Both the position numbers and the translations under genes were made by a program. From Actinomycetota bacterium (GTDB lineage Bacteria > Actinomycetota > Actinomycetes > Mycobacteriales > Micromonosporaceae): 5,130 nt of DNA. Shown in pieces: positions 1 through 5,130 of the stretch. The notes beneath the pieces are model-generated. The model was not told the origin of the DNA. It did no database searches and was given only the letters and a program-made list of their open reading frames with translations. Location: contig VAXX01000250.1 of assembly GCA_005885115.1 (NCBI GenBank), positions 1 through 5,130 on the forward strand, written 5' to 3'. Positions within the stretch are counted from its first letter, which is position 1; each line of letters begins with the position of its first letter.

Positions 1-559
1 TCTGCTGGCGCAGCGCGACGAGCTGGACGGCGGCCTGGTTGCGGTGCTCGGACGCCTGGGTCCCGACGGTCGACCGGACCTGGCGGAACAGCGGCTGCAC
101 CTCGCTCGTGCCGATGCGCCGGACCTCGTCGGCGTCGCCGCGGTCCACGGCGGCGAACAGCCGGTCGGTCGCCTGCAGGTAGCTCGCATGATCGGCCAGC
201 GCACGGTCGACCACGGCACGGTCCGCGGTGTCGCCGTCGCGGGCCCGGGTCAGCGCCGCGACCAGGTCGACGGCCAGCTGTCCGTGCGCCTGCCGTACCT
301 CGGGGCCCGGCTCGGCGAGGTACTCCAGCTCGTAGGACCCCTCGGCCGCGACGGCCCGGGCGGCCTCCTGGTAGTCGTCGGACAGCTGGCCGGCCGCCGC
401 GACGGTCCGGGCCGCCCGTGCGGTGGCCTCGGCTGACCACAGCCCGAACGCGCCCACCCCGAACACCACGAGCACCAGCCCGACCGCGGCCCATCGGCTC
501 CACCGGGCGTGCGTACCGACCGCGCCCCGGCGCGCCTGGTCGGTGCTCGAAGCGGTCAC
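1..559 (-). CDS. Membrane-anchored sensor/signalling protein, N-terminal part (truncated by window edge)
   Basis: 186 codons are visible on the minus strand from a GTG at 559, still open at position 1. Residues 1-22 form a short, Arg-containing cytoplasmic start. Residues about 23-41 are a clear hydrophobic transmembrane helix (AAVGLVLVVFGVGAFGLW). From residue about 42 on, the protein is Ala/Glu/Arg/Asp-rich and predicted helical, with the pattern of an extracytoplasmic four-helix-bundle sensor domain. It contains the motifs YELEYLAEPGPEV (76-88) and LFAAVDRGDADEVRRI (134-149). A second membrane helix and the output domain would lie beyond the left edge. Similar N-termini occur, as I recall, on actinobacterial GGDEF/EAL cyclic-di-GMP proteins and on histidine kinases; the output type cannot be read here. 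GTG 559 is preferred because GGGAG lies 4 nt upstream. An in-frame ATG at 643 would add 28 residues that look non-conserved. Coding on this strand is supported by codon bias and the clean membrane helix; the function is inference. Confidence 0.75.
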   Translation of the reverse strand, partial: MTASSTDQARRGAVGTHARWSRWAAVGLVLVVFGVGAFGLWSAEATARAARTVAAAGQLSDDYQEAARAVAAEGSYELEYLAEPGPEVRQAHGQLAVDLVAALTRARDGDTADRAVVDRALADHASYLQATDRLFAAVDRGDADEVRRIGTSEVQPLFRQVRSTVGTQASEHRNQAAVQLVALRQQ

Positions 560-563
560 ACCG

Positions 564-568
564 CTCCC
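564..568 (-). promoter_or_regulatory. Ribosome binding site deciding the sensor gene start
   Basis: On the minus strand GGGAG lies 4 nt before GTG 559, and a second GGAG lies at 571-574. This supports GTG 559 over the in-frame upstream ATG at 643, which has no comparable purine-rich stretch positioned before it. Confidence 0.5.
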
Positions 569-605
569 TACTCCGTGGCGTTCCAGATCGACATCGACCC
601 CATCG

Positions 606-619
606 GCCGGTCCACCGGC
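606..619. repeat. Perfect 14-bp inverted repeat in divergent promoter region
   Basis: GCCGGT-CC-ACCGGC forms two 6-bp arms around a 2-bp centre. It lies between the divergently read sensor gene and the oxidoreductase pair, where the -35 region of the candidate promoter at 631-636 would be, so it could be an operator. Short GC-rich palindromes are common by chance in DNA of this composition, so this is only a candidate. Confidence 0.25.
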
Positions 620-630
620 GACCTGAGCGC

Positions 631-636
631 TAACCT
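631..636 (+). promoter_or_regulatory. Candidate -10 element for leaderless transcription of the oxidoreductase pair
   Basis: TAACCT matches the actinobacterial -10 consensus TANNNT and ends 5 nt before ATG 642. A transcript would therefore begin at or within a base or two of the start codon. No Shine-Dalgarno precedes this ATG, which fits a leaderless message. No convincing -35 hexamer is visible. Confidence 0.35.
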
Positions 637-641
637 GACCC

Positions 642-1094
642 ATGCCCGTACGCCTGGGACTCGTCGGGGCCGGCGAGGTCGGCCGCCGGCACGCCGAGGC
701 GGCCGGACGCGTCGCCGGGCTGCGCCTGGCCGCCGTCACCGACACCGACCCGGACCGCGCCCGTACGCTGGCGCAGGCGGCGGGCGCGCGACCGGTACCC
801 GACTACGACGCCCTGCTCGAGACCACGGTCGTGTGCGCACGCGGCCGGCGGCACGTCGACCCGTCCGGCGCCACCGTCGTCGACGCGGACGGCCGGGACC
901 GCCGCGTGATCGAGGTCGACCCTGCGGGCGCGTACCAGGACTCGTTCGTCCGGCAGTACGAGGCGCTGCGGCGCACCCTGCGCGACGGCGTACCCCCGGA
1001 GGTGACGCCCGCCGAAGGGCGCACCGCGGTGGCGACCATGTGCGCGCTGTACGCCTCGGCGGCGGCCGGCGGTACCCGGATGGAGGTAGCGTGA
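642..1094 (+). pseudogene. Gfo/Idh/MocA-family oxidoreductase with large internal in-frame deletion
   Basis: The frame encodes 150 residues where the family usually has about 330-390. Residues 1-60 are a good Rossmann start: VRLGLVGAGEVGRRHAEAA with the GxGxxG NAD(P)-binding loop, a beta-strand ending in Asp (AVTDTDPDRA), then ARPVPDYDALLE. Residues about 80-150 match the extreme C-terminus of the family (VRQYEALRRTLRDG, then EGRTAVATMCALYASAAAGG). The middle is absent, including the EKP motif and the Asp/His catalytic region, so the product should be inactive as a dehydrogenase. The join lies somewhere in residues 62-80 (about 825-880); the reading frame is preserved, so one in-frame deletion explains it. 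It overlaps the following FAD gene by GTGA, a sign of translational coupling in an operon. The original substrate, probably a sugar or inositol-like alcohol, cannot be told. A short functional protein is possible but less likely. Confidence 0.7.
1082..1086 (+). promoter_or_regulatory. Ribosome binding site of the FAD monooxygenase gene
   Basis: GGAGG sits inside the last codons of the upstream frame, 4 nt before GTG 1091 and 13 nt before a second in-frame GTG at 1100. GTG 1091 is chosen because it gives the GTGA stop/start overlap. The spacing is slightly short for an ideal site, so starting at 1100 cannot be excluded; it would cost only three residues. Confidence 0.55.
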
Positions 1095-2299
1095 CCACGG
1101 TGAACGCTGATGTCTGCGTCGTCGGCGGCGGACCGGCGGGCGTCGTCCTCGGCCTGCTGCTGGCCCGGGGCGGGGTGTCCGCGACCGTGCTGGAGAAGCA
1201 CGAGAGCTTCCTGCGCGACTTCCGCGGGGACACCGTGCACCCGTCGACCCTGGACGTCCTGGACGAGCTCGGGCTGGGCGAGGCGGCACAGAAGCTGCCG
1301 CACCGCAAGGTGTCCGGGCTCCGGGCCACCTTCGCCGACGGTACGTTCCAGGTCGCCGACTTCCGCCGGCTGCGGATCGCCCACCCGTACCTGATGTTCG
1401 TACCGCAGTGGGACTTCCTGGAACTGGTCGCCGAGCAGGCCGCGAAGCATCCGGGCTTCACGCTGCTGCGCTCGCACGAGGTGGTGGACCTGCTGCGGGA
1501 CGGCACCGGCCGGGTCGCCGGCGTCCGGGCAGCCGGGCCGGACGGGTCGGTGGAGGTACGTGCCCGGTTGACCGTCGGCACCGACGGCCGGCACTCGACG
1601 GTACGGGAGCGGCTGGGCTGGCCGGTGCGCGAGTACGGCGCGCCGATGGACGTACTGTGGTTCCGGCTGCCCCGCCGGCCCGACGACCCGGAAGGGCTGG
1701 ACTTCCGGGTCAGCGCCGGCCGGCTGATGATCGGCATCGACCGTGGTGACTACTGGCAGCTCGCGTACGTGATCCCGAAGGGCGGGTACGACGCCGTACG
1801 GGCGGCCGGCCTGCCCGCCTTCCGGGACAGCGTGGCCGCCCTGGCCCCGCTGCTCGCGGACCGGGTCGGCGAGGTCACCGACTGGGACGCGGTGAAGACG
1901 CTGACCGTGCAGCTCAACCGGCTACGCCGCTGGCACGGGCCCGGCGTCCTGCTGATCGGCGACGCGGCGCACGCGATGTCCCCGGTCGGCGGCGTCGGGA
2001 TCAACCTCGCCGTCCAGGACGCGGTGGCCACCGCCCGGCTGCTCGCCCCGGCCCTCAAGGACGGCACGTTGCGGGACGCCGACCTGGACCGGGTACGCCG
2101 CCGCCGGCGCTACCCGACAGCCGGTACCCAGTTCGGCCAGCGGGTGATCCAGCGCGCCCTGATCGGCCGGGTGCTGGCCGCCGACCCCCCGAGCACGTTG
2201 GCTGAGGGCCCCTCGTTGGTCCGGGACCGGACCACGTCCACGACGTGCGCCACGGCCTCGTCCAGGGGTACGCCGTTGCGTTGCGACCCGTCCCGGTAG
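1091..2299 (+). CDS. FAD-dependent monooxygenase-like oxidoreductase (class A flavoprotein), C-terminus replaced
   Basis: The 402-residue product is a PF01494-type flavoprotein. The FAD-binding Rossmann motif VVGGGPAG lies at residues 10-17, with [21 protein letters not shown] following (34-54). The DG motif TDGRHSTVR is at 164-172. The second FAD-binding GD motif, [23 protein letters not shown], spans 285-307. These motifs imply FAD binding and, by family, NAD(P)H-dependent hydroxylation of a small organic molecule; the substrate is unknown. Native-looking sequence ends near residue 365-370 ([13 protein letters not shown]). Relatives go on with a hydrophobic Leu/Arg-rich end of about 30-40 residues. 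Here the last 33 or so residues are Ser/Thr/Arg-rich and are simply thrS read in antisense, so the true 3' end is lost. The gene overlaps the upstream oxidoreductase remnant by 4 bp and convergent thrS by 190 bp. The FAD sites are intact, so the fold may survive, but activity is uncertain. Confidence 0.85.
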   Translation: MTTVNADVCVVGGGPAGVVLGLLLARGGVSATVLEKHESFLRDFRGDTVHPSTLDVLDELGLGEAAQKLPHRKVSGLRATFADGTFQVADFRRLRIAHPYLMFVPQWDFLELVAEQAAKHPGFTLLRSHEVVDLLRDGTGRVAGVRAAGPDGSVEVRARLTVGTDGRHSTVRERLGWPVREYGAPMDVLWFRLPRRPDDPEGLDFRVSAGRLMIGIDRGDYWQLAYVIPKGGYDAVRAAGLPAFRDSVAALAPLLADRVGEVTDWDAVKTLTVQLNRLRRWHGPGVLLIGDAAHAMSPVGGVGINLAVQDAVATARLLAPALKDGTLRDADLDRVRRRRRYPTAGTQFGQRVIQRALIGRVLAADPPSTLAEGPSLVRDRTTSTTCATASSRGTPLRCDPSR

Positions 2300-4197
2300 C
2301 GGAAGGACACCGTACCGGCGGACACGTCGTCGTCACCGGCGATCGCCATGAACGGGATCTTCTGCTGCTGGGCCGTGCGGATCTTCTTCTGCATCCGGTC
2401 GTCGGACTCGTCCACCTCAGCCCGGATCCCCCGCTCGCGCAGCCGGGCCACGAAGGAGGCCAGGTACGGCGCGTGGTCGTCGCGGATCGGGATGCCGACC
2501 AGCTGTACCGGGGCCAGCCAGGCCGGGAACGCCCCGGCGTAGTGCTCGGTGAGCACGCCGAAGAAGCGCTCGATCGAACCGAACAGCGCCCGATGGATCA
2601 TGATCGGCCGCTGCCGGGTACCGTCGGCCGCCTGGTACTCCAGGCCGAAGCGCTCCGGCAGCATGAAGTCGAGCTGGATGGTGGACATCTGCCAGGTCCG
2701 GCCGATGGCGTCGCGGGCCTGCACGCTGATCTTCGGCCCGTAGAACGCCGCGCCTCCGGGGTCGGGCACGAGTTCCAGGCCCGAGTCGAGCGCGGCCTGC
2801 CGCAGCGTCTCGGTGGCGACCTCCCACATCTCGTCCGAGCCTATGTACTTGTCCGGGTTCCTGGTGGACAGCTCCAGGTAGAAGTCGTCCAGGCCGTAGT
2901 CCTTGAGCAGGTCCAGCACGAACCGCAGGAGGGACCGCAGTTCGTCGGCGACCTGGTCGGGGGTACAGAAGATGTGCGCGTCGTCCTGGGTCATGCCGCG
3001 GACCCGGGTCAGGCCGTGCACCACGCCGGACTTCTCGTACCGGTAGACGGTGCCGAACTCGAACAGCCGAAGCGGAAGCTCCCGGTAGGACCGCCCGCGG
3101 GACCGGAAGATCAGGTCGTGCATCGGGCAGTTCATCGGCTTGAGGTAGTAGTTGGCGCCCTCGACCTCCATCGGCGGAAACATGCCGTCGGCGTACCAGT
3201 CCAGGTGCCCGGACACCTCGTACAGGTGGCCCTTGGTGATGTGCGGGGTGTTGACGAAGGAGTACCCCTCCTCGGCGTGGCGCTGCCGGGAGTAGTTCTC
3301 CATCTCCATCCGGATGATGCCGCCCTTGGGGTGGAACACCGGCAGCCCGGAGCCCAGCTCGTCGGGGAAGCTGAACAGGTCCAGCTCCGCGCCCAGCTTG
3401 CGGTGGTCGCGCCGGGCCGCCTCCTCCAGCAGCTTCAGGTAGTCCTTCAACTGGTCCCGGGTGGGCCAGGCGGTGCCGTACACCCGCTGCAGTTGGGGGT
3501 TCTTCTCCGAGCCCCGCCAGTACGCCGCGGCGGTGCGCATCAGCTTGACCGCCCGCGGGTCGATGTTGCGGGTCGAGGGCAGGTGCGGGCCCCGGCACAG
3601 GTCGCCCCAGCAGCGCTCGCCGGTCTTCGCGTCGAGGTTGTCGTAGATGGTCAGTTCGCCGCCGCCGACCTCCATCACCTCGGCGTCGTCGACGTCGCCC
3701 TTGACGTCCACCAGTTCCAGCTTGTACGGCTCGCCCGCCAGCTCGGTCCTGGCCTGGTCGAGGGAGTCGAAGCGGCGCCGCCGGAACACCTGCCCGGACT
3801 TGACGATCTCCTGCATCCGCCTCTCGAGCTTGTCCAGGTCCTCCGGCTGGAACGGCCGGGCCACGTCGAAGTCGTAGTAGAACCCGTTGTCGATAGGCGG
3901 CCCGATCCCGAGCTTGGCCTCGGGAAACACGTCCTGTACCGCCTGCGCGAGGACGTGCGCGGTGGAGTGCCGCAGGACGTTCAGGCCGTCCGGCGAGTCG
4001 ATGGGCACCGGCTCGACCGCGGTGTCCTCCCCGGGTACCCAGGACAGGTCGCGGAGGCGGCCGGCGGGGTCGCGTACCACCACCACCGCCCTGGGGCCCG
4101 CGGCCGGAAGCCCGGCCGCGGCGATCGCGTCCGCGGCCGTCGTCCCGGCGGCGACGACGACGGAGTCGACCGCGACGGGCTGGGCTGATGCGGACAC
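2110..4197 (-). CDS. thrS: Threonyl-tRNA synthetase, with read-through C-terminal extension
   Basis: This enzyme charges tRNA-Thr with threonine using ATP in the cytoplasm and edits mis-charged Ser-tRNA-Thr. Of 695 residues, 1-65 form a divergent TGS-like domain. The editing domain shows HSTAH (77-81) and CRGPH (201-205), matching the family's two His plus Cys/His editing residues. The class II catalytic core has zinc ligands C357 (in MNCPMH), H408 (in TQDDAHIF) and H535 (in MIHRALFG). Motif 2 is at 384-406 and motif 3 at 535-545 (ending SIERF). The anticodon-binding domain runs from about 560 to 660, so all key residues are present. The native protein should end near residue 665 ([10 protein letters not shown]). 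The last 28-30 residues, from VLGGSAAS on to WVPAVG, are antisense of the FAD gene and rich in Trp/Arg/Pro. The GTG start is fixed by an AAAGGAG site 6 nt upstream. It is divergent from galE. No HIT-family or pgsA gene follows, unlike thrS in mycobacteria. Confidence 0.97.
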   Translation of the reverse strand: MSASAQPVAVDSVVVAAGTTAADAIAAAGLPAAGPRAVVVVRDPAGRLRDLSWVPGEDTAVEPVPIDSPDGLNVLRHSTAHVLAQAVQDVFPEAKLGIGPPIDNGFYYDFDVARPFQPEDLDKLERRMQEIVKSGQVFRRRRFDSLDQARTELAGEPYKLELVDVKGDVDDAEVMEVGGGELTIYDNLDAKTGERCWGDLCRGPHLPSTRNIDPRAVKLMRTAAAYWRGSEKNPQLQRVYGTAWPTRDQLKDYLKLLEEAARRDHRKLGAELDLFSFPDELGSGLPVFHPKGGIIRMEMENYSRQRHAEEGYSFVNTPHITKGHLYEVSGHLDWYADGMFPPMEVEGANYYLKPMNCPMHDLIFRSRGRSYRELPLRLFEFGTVYRYEKSGVVHGLTRVRGMTQDDAHIFCTPDQVADELRSLLRFVLDLLKDYGLDDFYLELSTRNPDKYIGSDEMWEVATETLRQAALDSGLELVPDPGGAAFYGPKISVQARDAIGRTWQMSTIQLDFMLPERFGLEYQAADGTRQRPIMIHRALFGSIERFFGVLTEHYAGAFPAWLAPVQLVGIPIRDDHAPYLASFVARLRERGIRAEVDESDDRMQKKIRTAQQQKIPFMAIAGDDDVSAGTVSFRYRDGSQRNGVPLDEAVAHVVDVVRSRTNEGPSANVLGGSAASTRPIRARWITRWPNWVPAVG
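2185..2212. other. Inferred deletion/rearrangement junction between the FAD gene and thrS
   Basis: Native FAD-protein sequence arriving from the left fades out at about 2190. Native ThrS sequence arriving from the right (ending around [10 protein letters not shown]) fades out at about 2200-2205. Neither gene has its own stop codon here: the FAD frame stops at 2297-2299 inside thrS antisense, and thrS stops at 2110-2112 inside FAD-gene antisense. There is no intergenic spacer and no terminator hairpin. I see no transposon end or target-site duplication at the join. The exact base needs comparison with intact relatives. Confidence 0.55.
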
Positions 4198-4203
4198 GGT
4201 GCG

Positions 4204-4210
4204 CTCCTTT
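4204..4210 (-). promoter_or_regulatory. Strong ribosome binding site of thrS
   Basis: AAAGGAG on the minus strand lies 6 nt before the GTG start at 4197. It is complementary to the 16S rRNA 3' end and is the best Shine-Dalgarno in the window, as expected for an abundant housekeeping enzyme. Confidence 0.8.
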
Positions 4211-4233
4211 GAATGTTCGTGGGTGACCTGACG

Positions 4234-4239
4234 ATGCTA
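4234..4239 (-). promoter_or_regulatory. Candidate thrS -10 element
   Basis: TAGCAT on the minus strand fits TANNNT. Transcription would begin near 4227, giving a leader of about 30 nt that carries the AAAGGAG site. No good -35 hexamer is seen at the usual distance. A leader this short leaves no room for a T-box riboswitch. Confidence 0.4.
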
Positions 4240-4245
4240 GCCGGC

Positions 4246-4257
4246 GGACCGAGGTCC
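4246..4257. repeat. Short inverted repeat between the thrS and galE promoters
   Basis: GGACC-GA-GGTCC is a perfect repeat with 5-bp arms and a 2-bp centre. It lies just upstream of the candidate thrS -10 and about 20 bp before the candidate galE -10, a place where one regulator could affect both genes. The arms are short and may be chance. Confidence 0.2.
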
Positions 4258-4278
4258 CCACGCACGGCGCCTCGCCGG

Positions 4279-4284
4279 TATGGT
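4279..4284 (+). promoter_or_regulatory. Candidate galE -10 element for a leaderless transcript
   Basis: TATGGT fits TANNNT and ends 8 nt before ATG 4293. The transcript would start within about two bases of the start codon. No Shine-Dalgarno-like purine run precedes the ATG, which is consistent with leaderless translation, common in actinobacteria. Confidence 0.45.
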
Positions 4285-4292
4285 CGTGCCCG

Positions 4293-5130
4293 ATGAAGGT
4301 TCTGATCACCGGCGGCGCCGGATACATCGGCAGTACGGTGGCCTCCGCGTGCCTGGACCGCGGCGTCGTCCCGGTGATCCTAGACGACCTGAGCACCGGG
4401 CGCCGGGAGTTTGTGGAGGGCCGGCTGTTCTACGCCGGCGACATCGCCGACGCCCCACTGCTCGACCGGATCTTCGCCGAGCACCCGGACATCGAGGCGA
4501 CCATCCACTGCGCCGCCCGGATCGTGGTGCCCGAGTCGGTACGCGACCCGATCGGGTACTACCGCGCCAACGTGGCCAAGACGGTCGAGTTCGTCGAGCA
4601 CCTGCTGCGCAACGGATGCCACCGGTTGATCTTCAGCTCGTCGGCCGCGATGTACGCGCCCACCGAGCGGGGCTGGGTCGACGAGCGCTCCCCGCTCGCG
4701 CCGAGCAGCCCGTACGCGCGCACCAAGGCGATCCTGGAGATGGCCCTGGAGGACTTCACCCGGGCGTACGACCTGCGGGTCCTGTCGTTGCGCTACTTCA
4801 ACCCGATCGGGGCCGACCCGCTGCTGCGTACCGGCCTGCAGAACCCGAACCCGACGCACGTGCTCGGCAAGCTGATCGAGGCGCACGCGACCGGTACCCC
4901 GTTCCGGCTCACCGGGGTGCGCTGGGACACCCGGGACGGCAGCGCGATCCGGGACTACATCCACGTGTGGGACCTGGCCGAGGCGCACGTCGCCGGGCTG
5001 CTCGCCTTCGACCGGGTACTCCCGGCGGACCGACCCGAACGGTACGAGGTGGTCAACGTCGGTACCGGTCGGGGCACGACGGTGCGCGAGCTGGTGGCGG
5101 CGTTCCAGGAGGTCGTCGGGCGGGAACTGA
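4293..5130 (+). CDS. galE: UDP-glucose 4-epimerase (3' end beyond window)
   Basis: 279 codons are visible, with no stop before the right edge; the family is usually about 320-340 residues, so roughly 50 are missing. The enzyme interconverts UDP-glucose and UDP-galactose with tightly bound NAD, feeding galactose use and cell-surface polysaccharide synthesis. It is an extended short-chain dehydrogenase: the NAD loop GGAGYIG is at residues 7-13, and the acidic residue pair D31/D32 follows the second strand. HCAA is at 72-75, the catalytic Ser is in FSSSAAMY (likely S117), and the catalytic YxxxK is Y141/K145 in SPYARTK. RYFNPIGA (167-174) and the RDYIHVWDLAEAHV segment (220-233) are both characteristic of GalE. 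The start ATG 4293 places the NAD loop at the usual distance from the N-terminus. It is divergent from thrS and may be transcribed without a leader. A related epimerase acting on another UDP-sugar is possible, but GalE is the best reading. Confidence 0.93.
   Translation, partial: MKVLITGGAGYIGSTVASACLDRGVVPVILDDLSTGRREFVEGRLFYAGDIADAPLLDRIFAEHPDIEATIHCAARIVVPESVRDPIGYYRANVAKTVEFVEHLLRNGCHRLIFSSSAAMYAPTERGWVDERSPLAPSSPYARTKAILEMALEDFTRAYDLRVLSLRYFNPIGADPLLRTGLQNPNPTHVLGKLIEAHATGTPFRLTGVRWDTRDGSAIRDYIHVWDLAEAHVAGLLAFDRVLPADRPERYEVVNVGTGRGTTVRELVAAFQEVVGREL

Noticed and set aside
44..436. Plus-strand frame of 130 codons at the left edge
   Set aside because: It is antisense to the membrane sensor gene, whose frame has a clear transmembrane helix and actinobacterial codon bias.
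587..598. Tandem repeat of the hexamer ATCGAC (two copies)
   Set aside because: Two copies of a short GC-balanced word are easily explained by chance, and nothing nearby suggests a binding site of that spacing.
509..1090. Upstream extension of the FAD protein from a start at 509
   Set aside because: The extra 194 residues are Arg/Gly/Pro-rich out-of-frame readings of the sensor and oxidoreductase genes. The Rossmann motif begins just after GTG 1091, which has a ribosome site.
2100..2300. Bidirectional terminator between the convergent genes
   Set aside because: I could not find a stable stem followed by a T-run on either strand, and both frames remain open through the region.
2245..4188. 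A 647-codon open frame on the plus strand opposite thrS
   Set aside because: It is the antisense shadow of thrS: Val/Gly/Arg/His-rich low-information sequence with no domain motifs, typical of long spurious frames in high-GC DNA.
4198..4292. T-box or other riboswitch before thrS
   Set aside because: The whole divergent region is 95 bp and the likely thrS leader is about 30 nt. There is no T-box core sequence or specifier stem.
2417..4396. A 659-codon minus-strand frame overlapping thrS
   Set aside because: It is a frame-shifted reading of thrS made almost wholly of Arg, Gly, Ala and Pro, with no motifs.
4380..4988. Minus-strand frame of 202 codons within galE
   Set aside because: It is antisense to a gene with complete GalE catalytic motifs and shows no motif of its own.

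Overview
The window comes from a high-GC actinomycete. The evidence is the G/C-dominated third codon positions, frequent GTG starts, a purine-rich Shine-Dalgarno before thrS, and protein sequences resembling those of Micromonosporaceae (Micromonospora/Actinoplanes-like). The family assignment is from memory of protein style and is tentative. There is no rRNA, tRNA, CRISPR array, insertion sequence or phage gene.

Layout. (1) Positions 1-559, minus strand: the 5' part of a membrane sensor protein, with one N-terminal transmembrane helix and the start of a helical extracytoplasmic domain; it runs off the left edge. (2) A divergent intergenic region of about 80 bp. (3) Positions 642-1094, plus: a Gfo/Idh/MocA oxidoreductase reading frame that keeps its NAD-binding start and extreme C-terminus but lacks the middle, about 180 or more residues, including the catalytic region. 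(4) Positions 1091-2299, plus: a class A FAD-dependent monooxygenase-like protein that overlaps the previous frame by GTGA and is therefore probably translationally coupled. (5) Positions 2110-4197, minus: thrS, threonyl-tRNA synthetase, convergent with the FAD gene. (6) A 95-bp divergent promoter region. (7) Positions 4293-5130, plus: galE, UDP-glucose 4-epimerase, cut by the right edge.

The main point of interest is that two reading frames look rearranged. The FAD gene and thrS run into each other tail to tail over 190 bp. Each has lost its own 3' end and stop codon and finishes by reading the other gene in antisense, which is the expected product of a deletion or rearrangement with a breakpoint near 2190-2210. 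The upstream oxidoreductase frame carries an independent in-frame internal deletion. Both scars flank the FAD gene. I see no sign of a dedicated new biological system. The housekeeping genes (thrS, galE) are intact in their catalytic motifs, while the accessory oxidoreductase pair appears to be decaying or rearranged.

Functional links are weak. thrS serves translation and galE serves UDP-galactose/nucleotide-sugar metabolism; they share only a divergent promoter region. The two oxidoreductase frames formed an operon of unknown substrate. The membrane sensor reads away from that operon across a shared upstream region.
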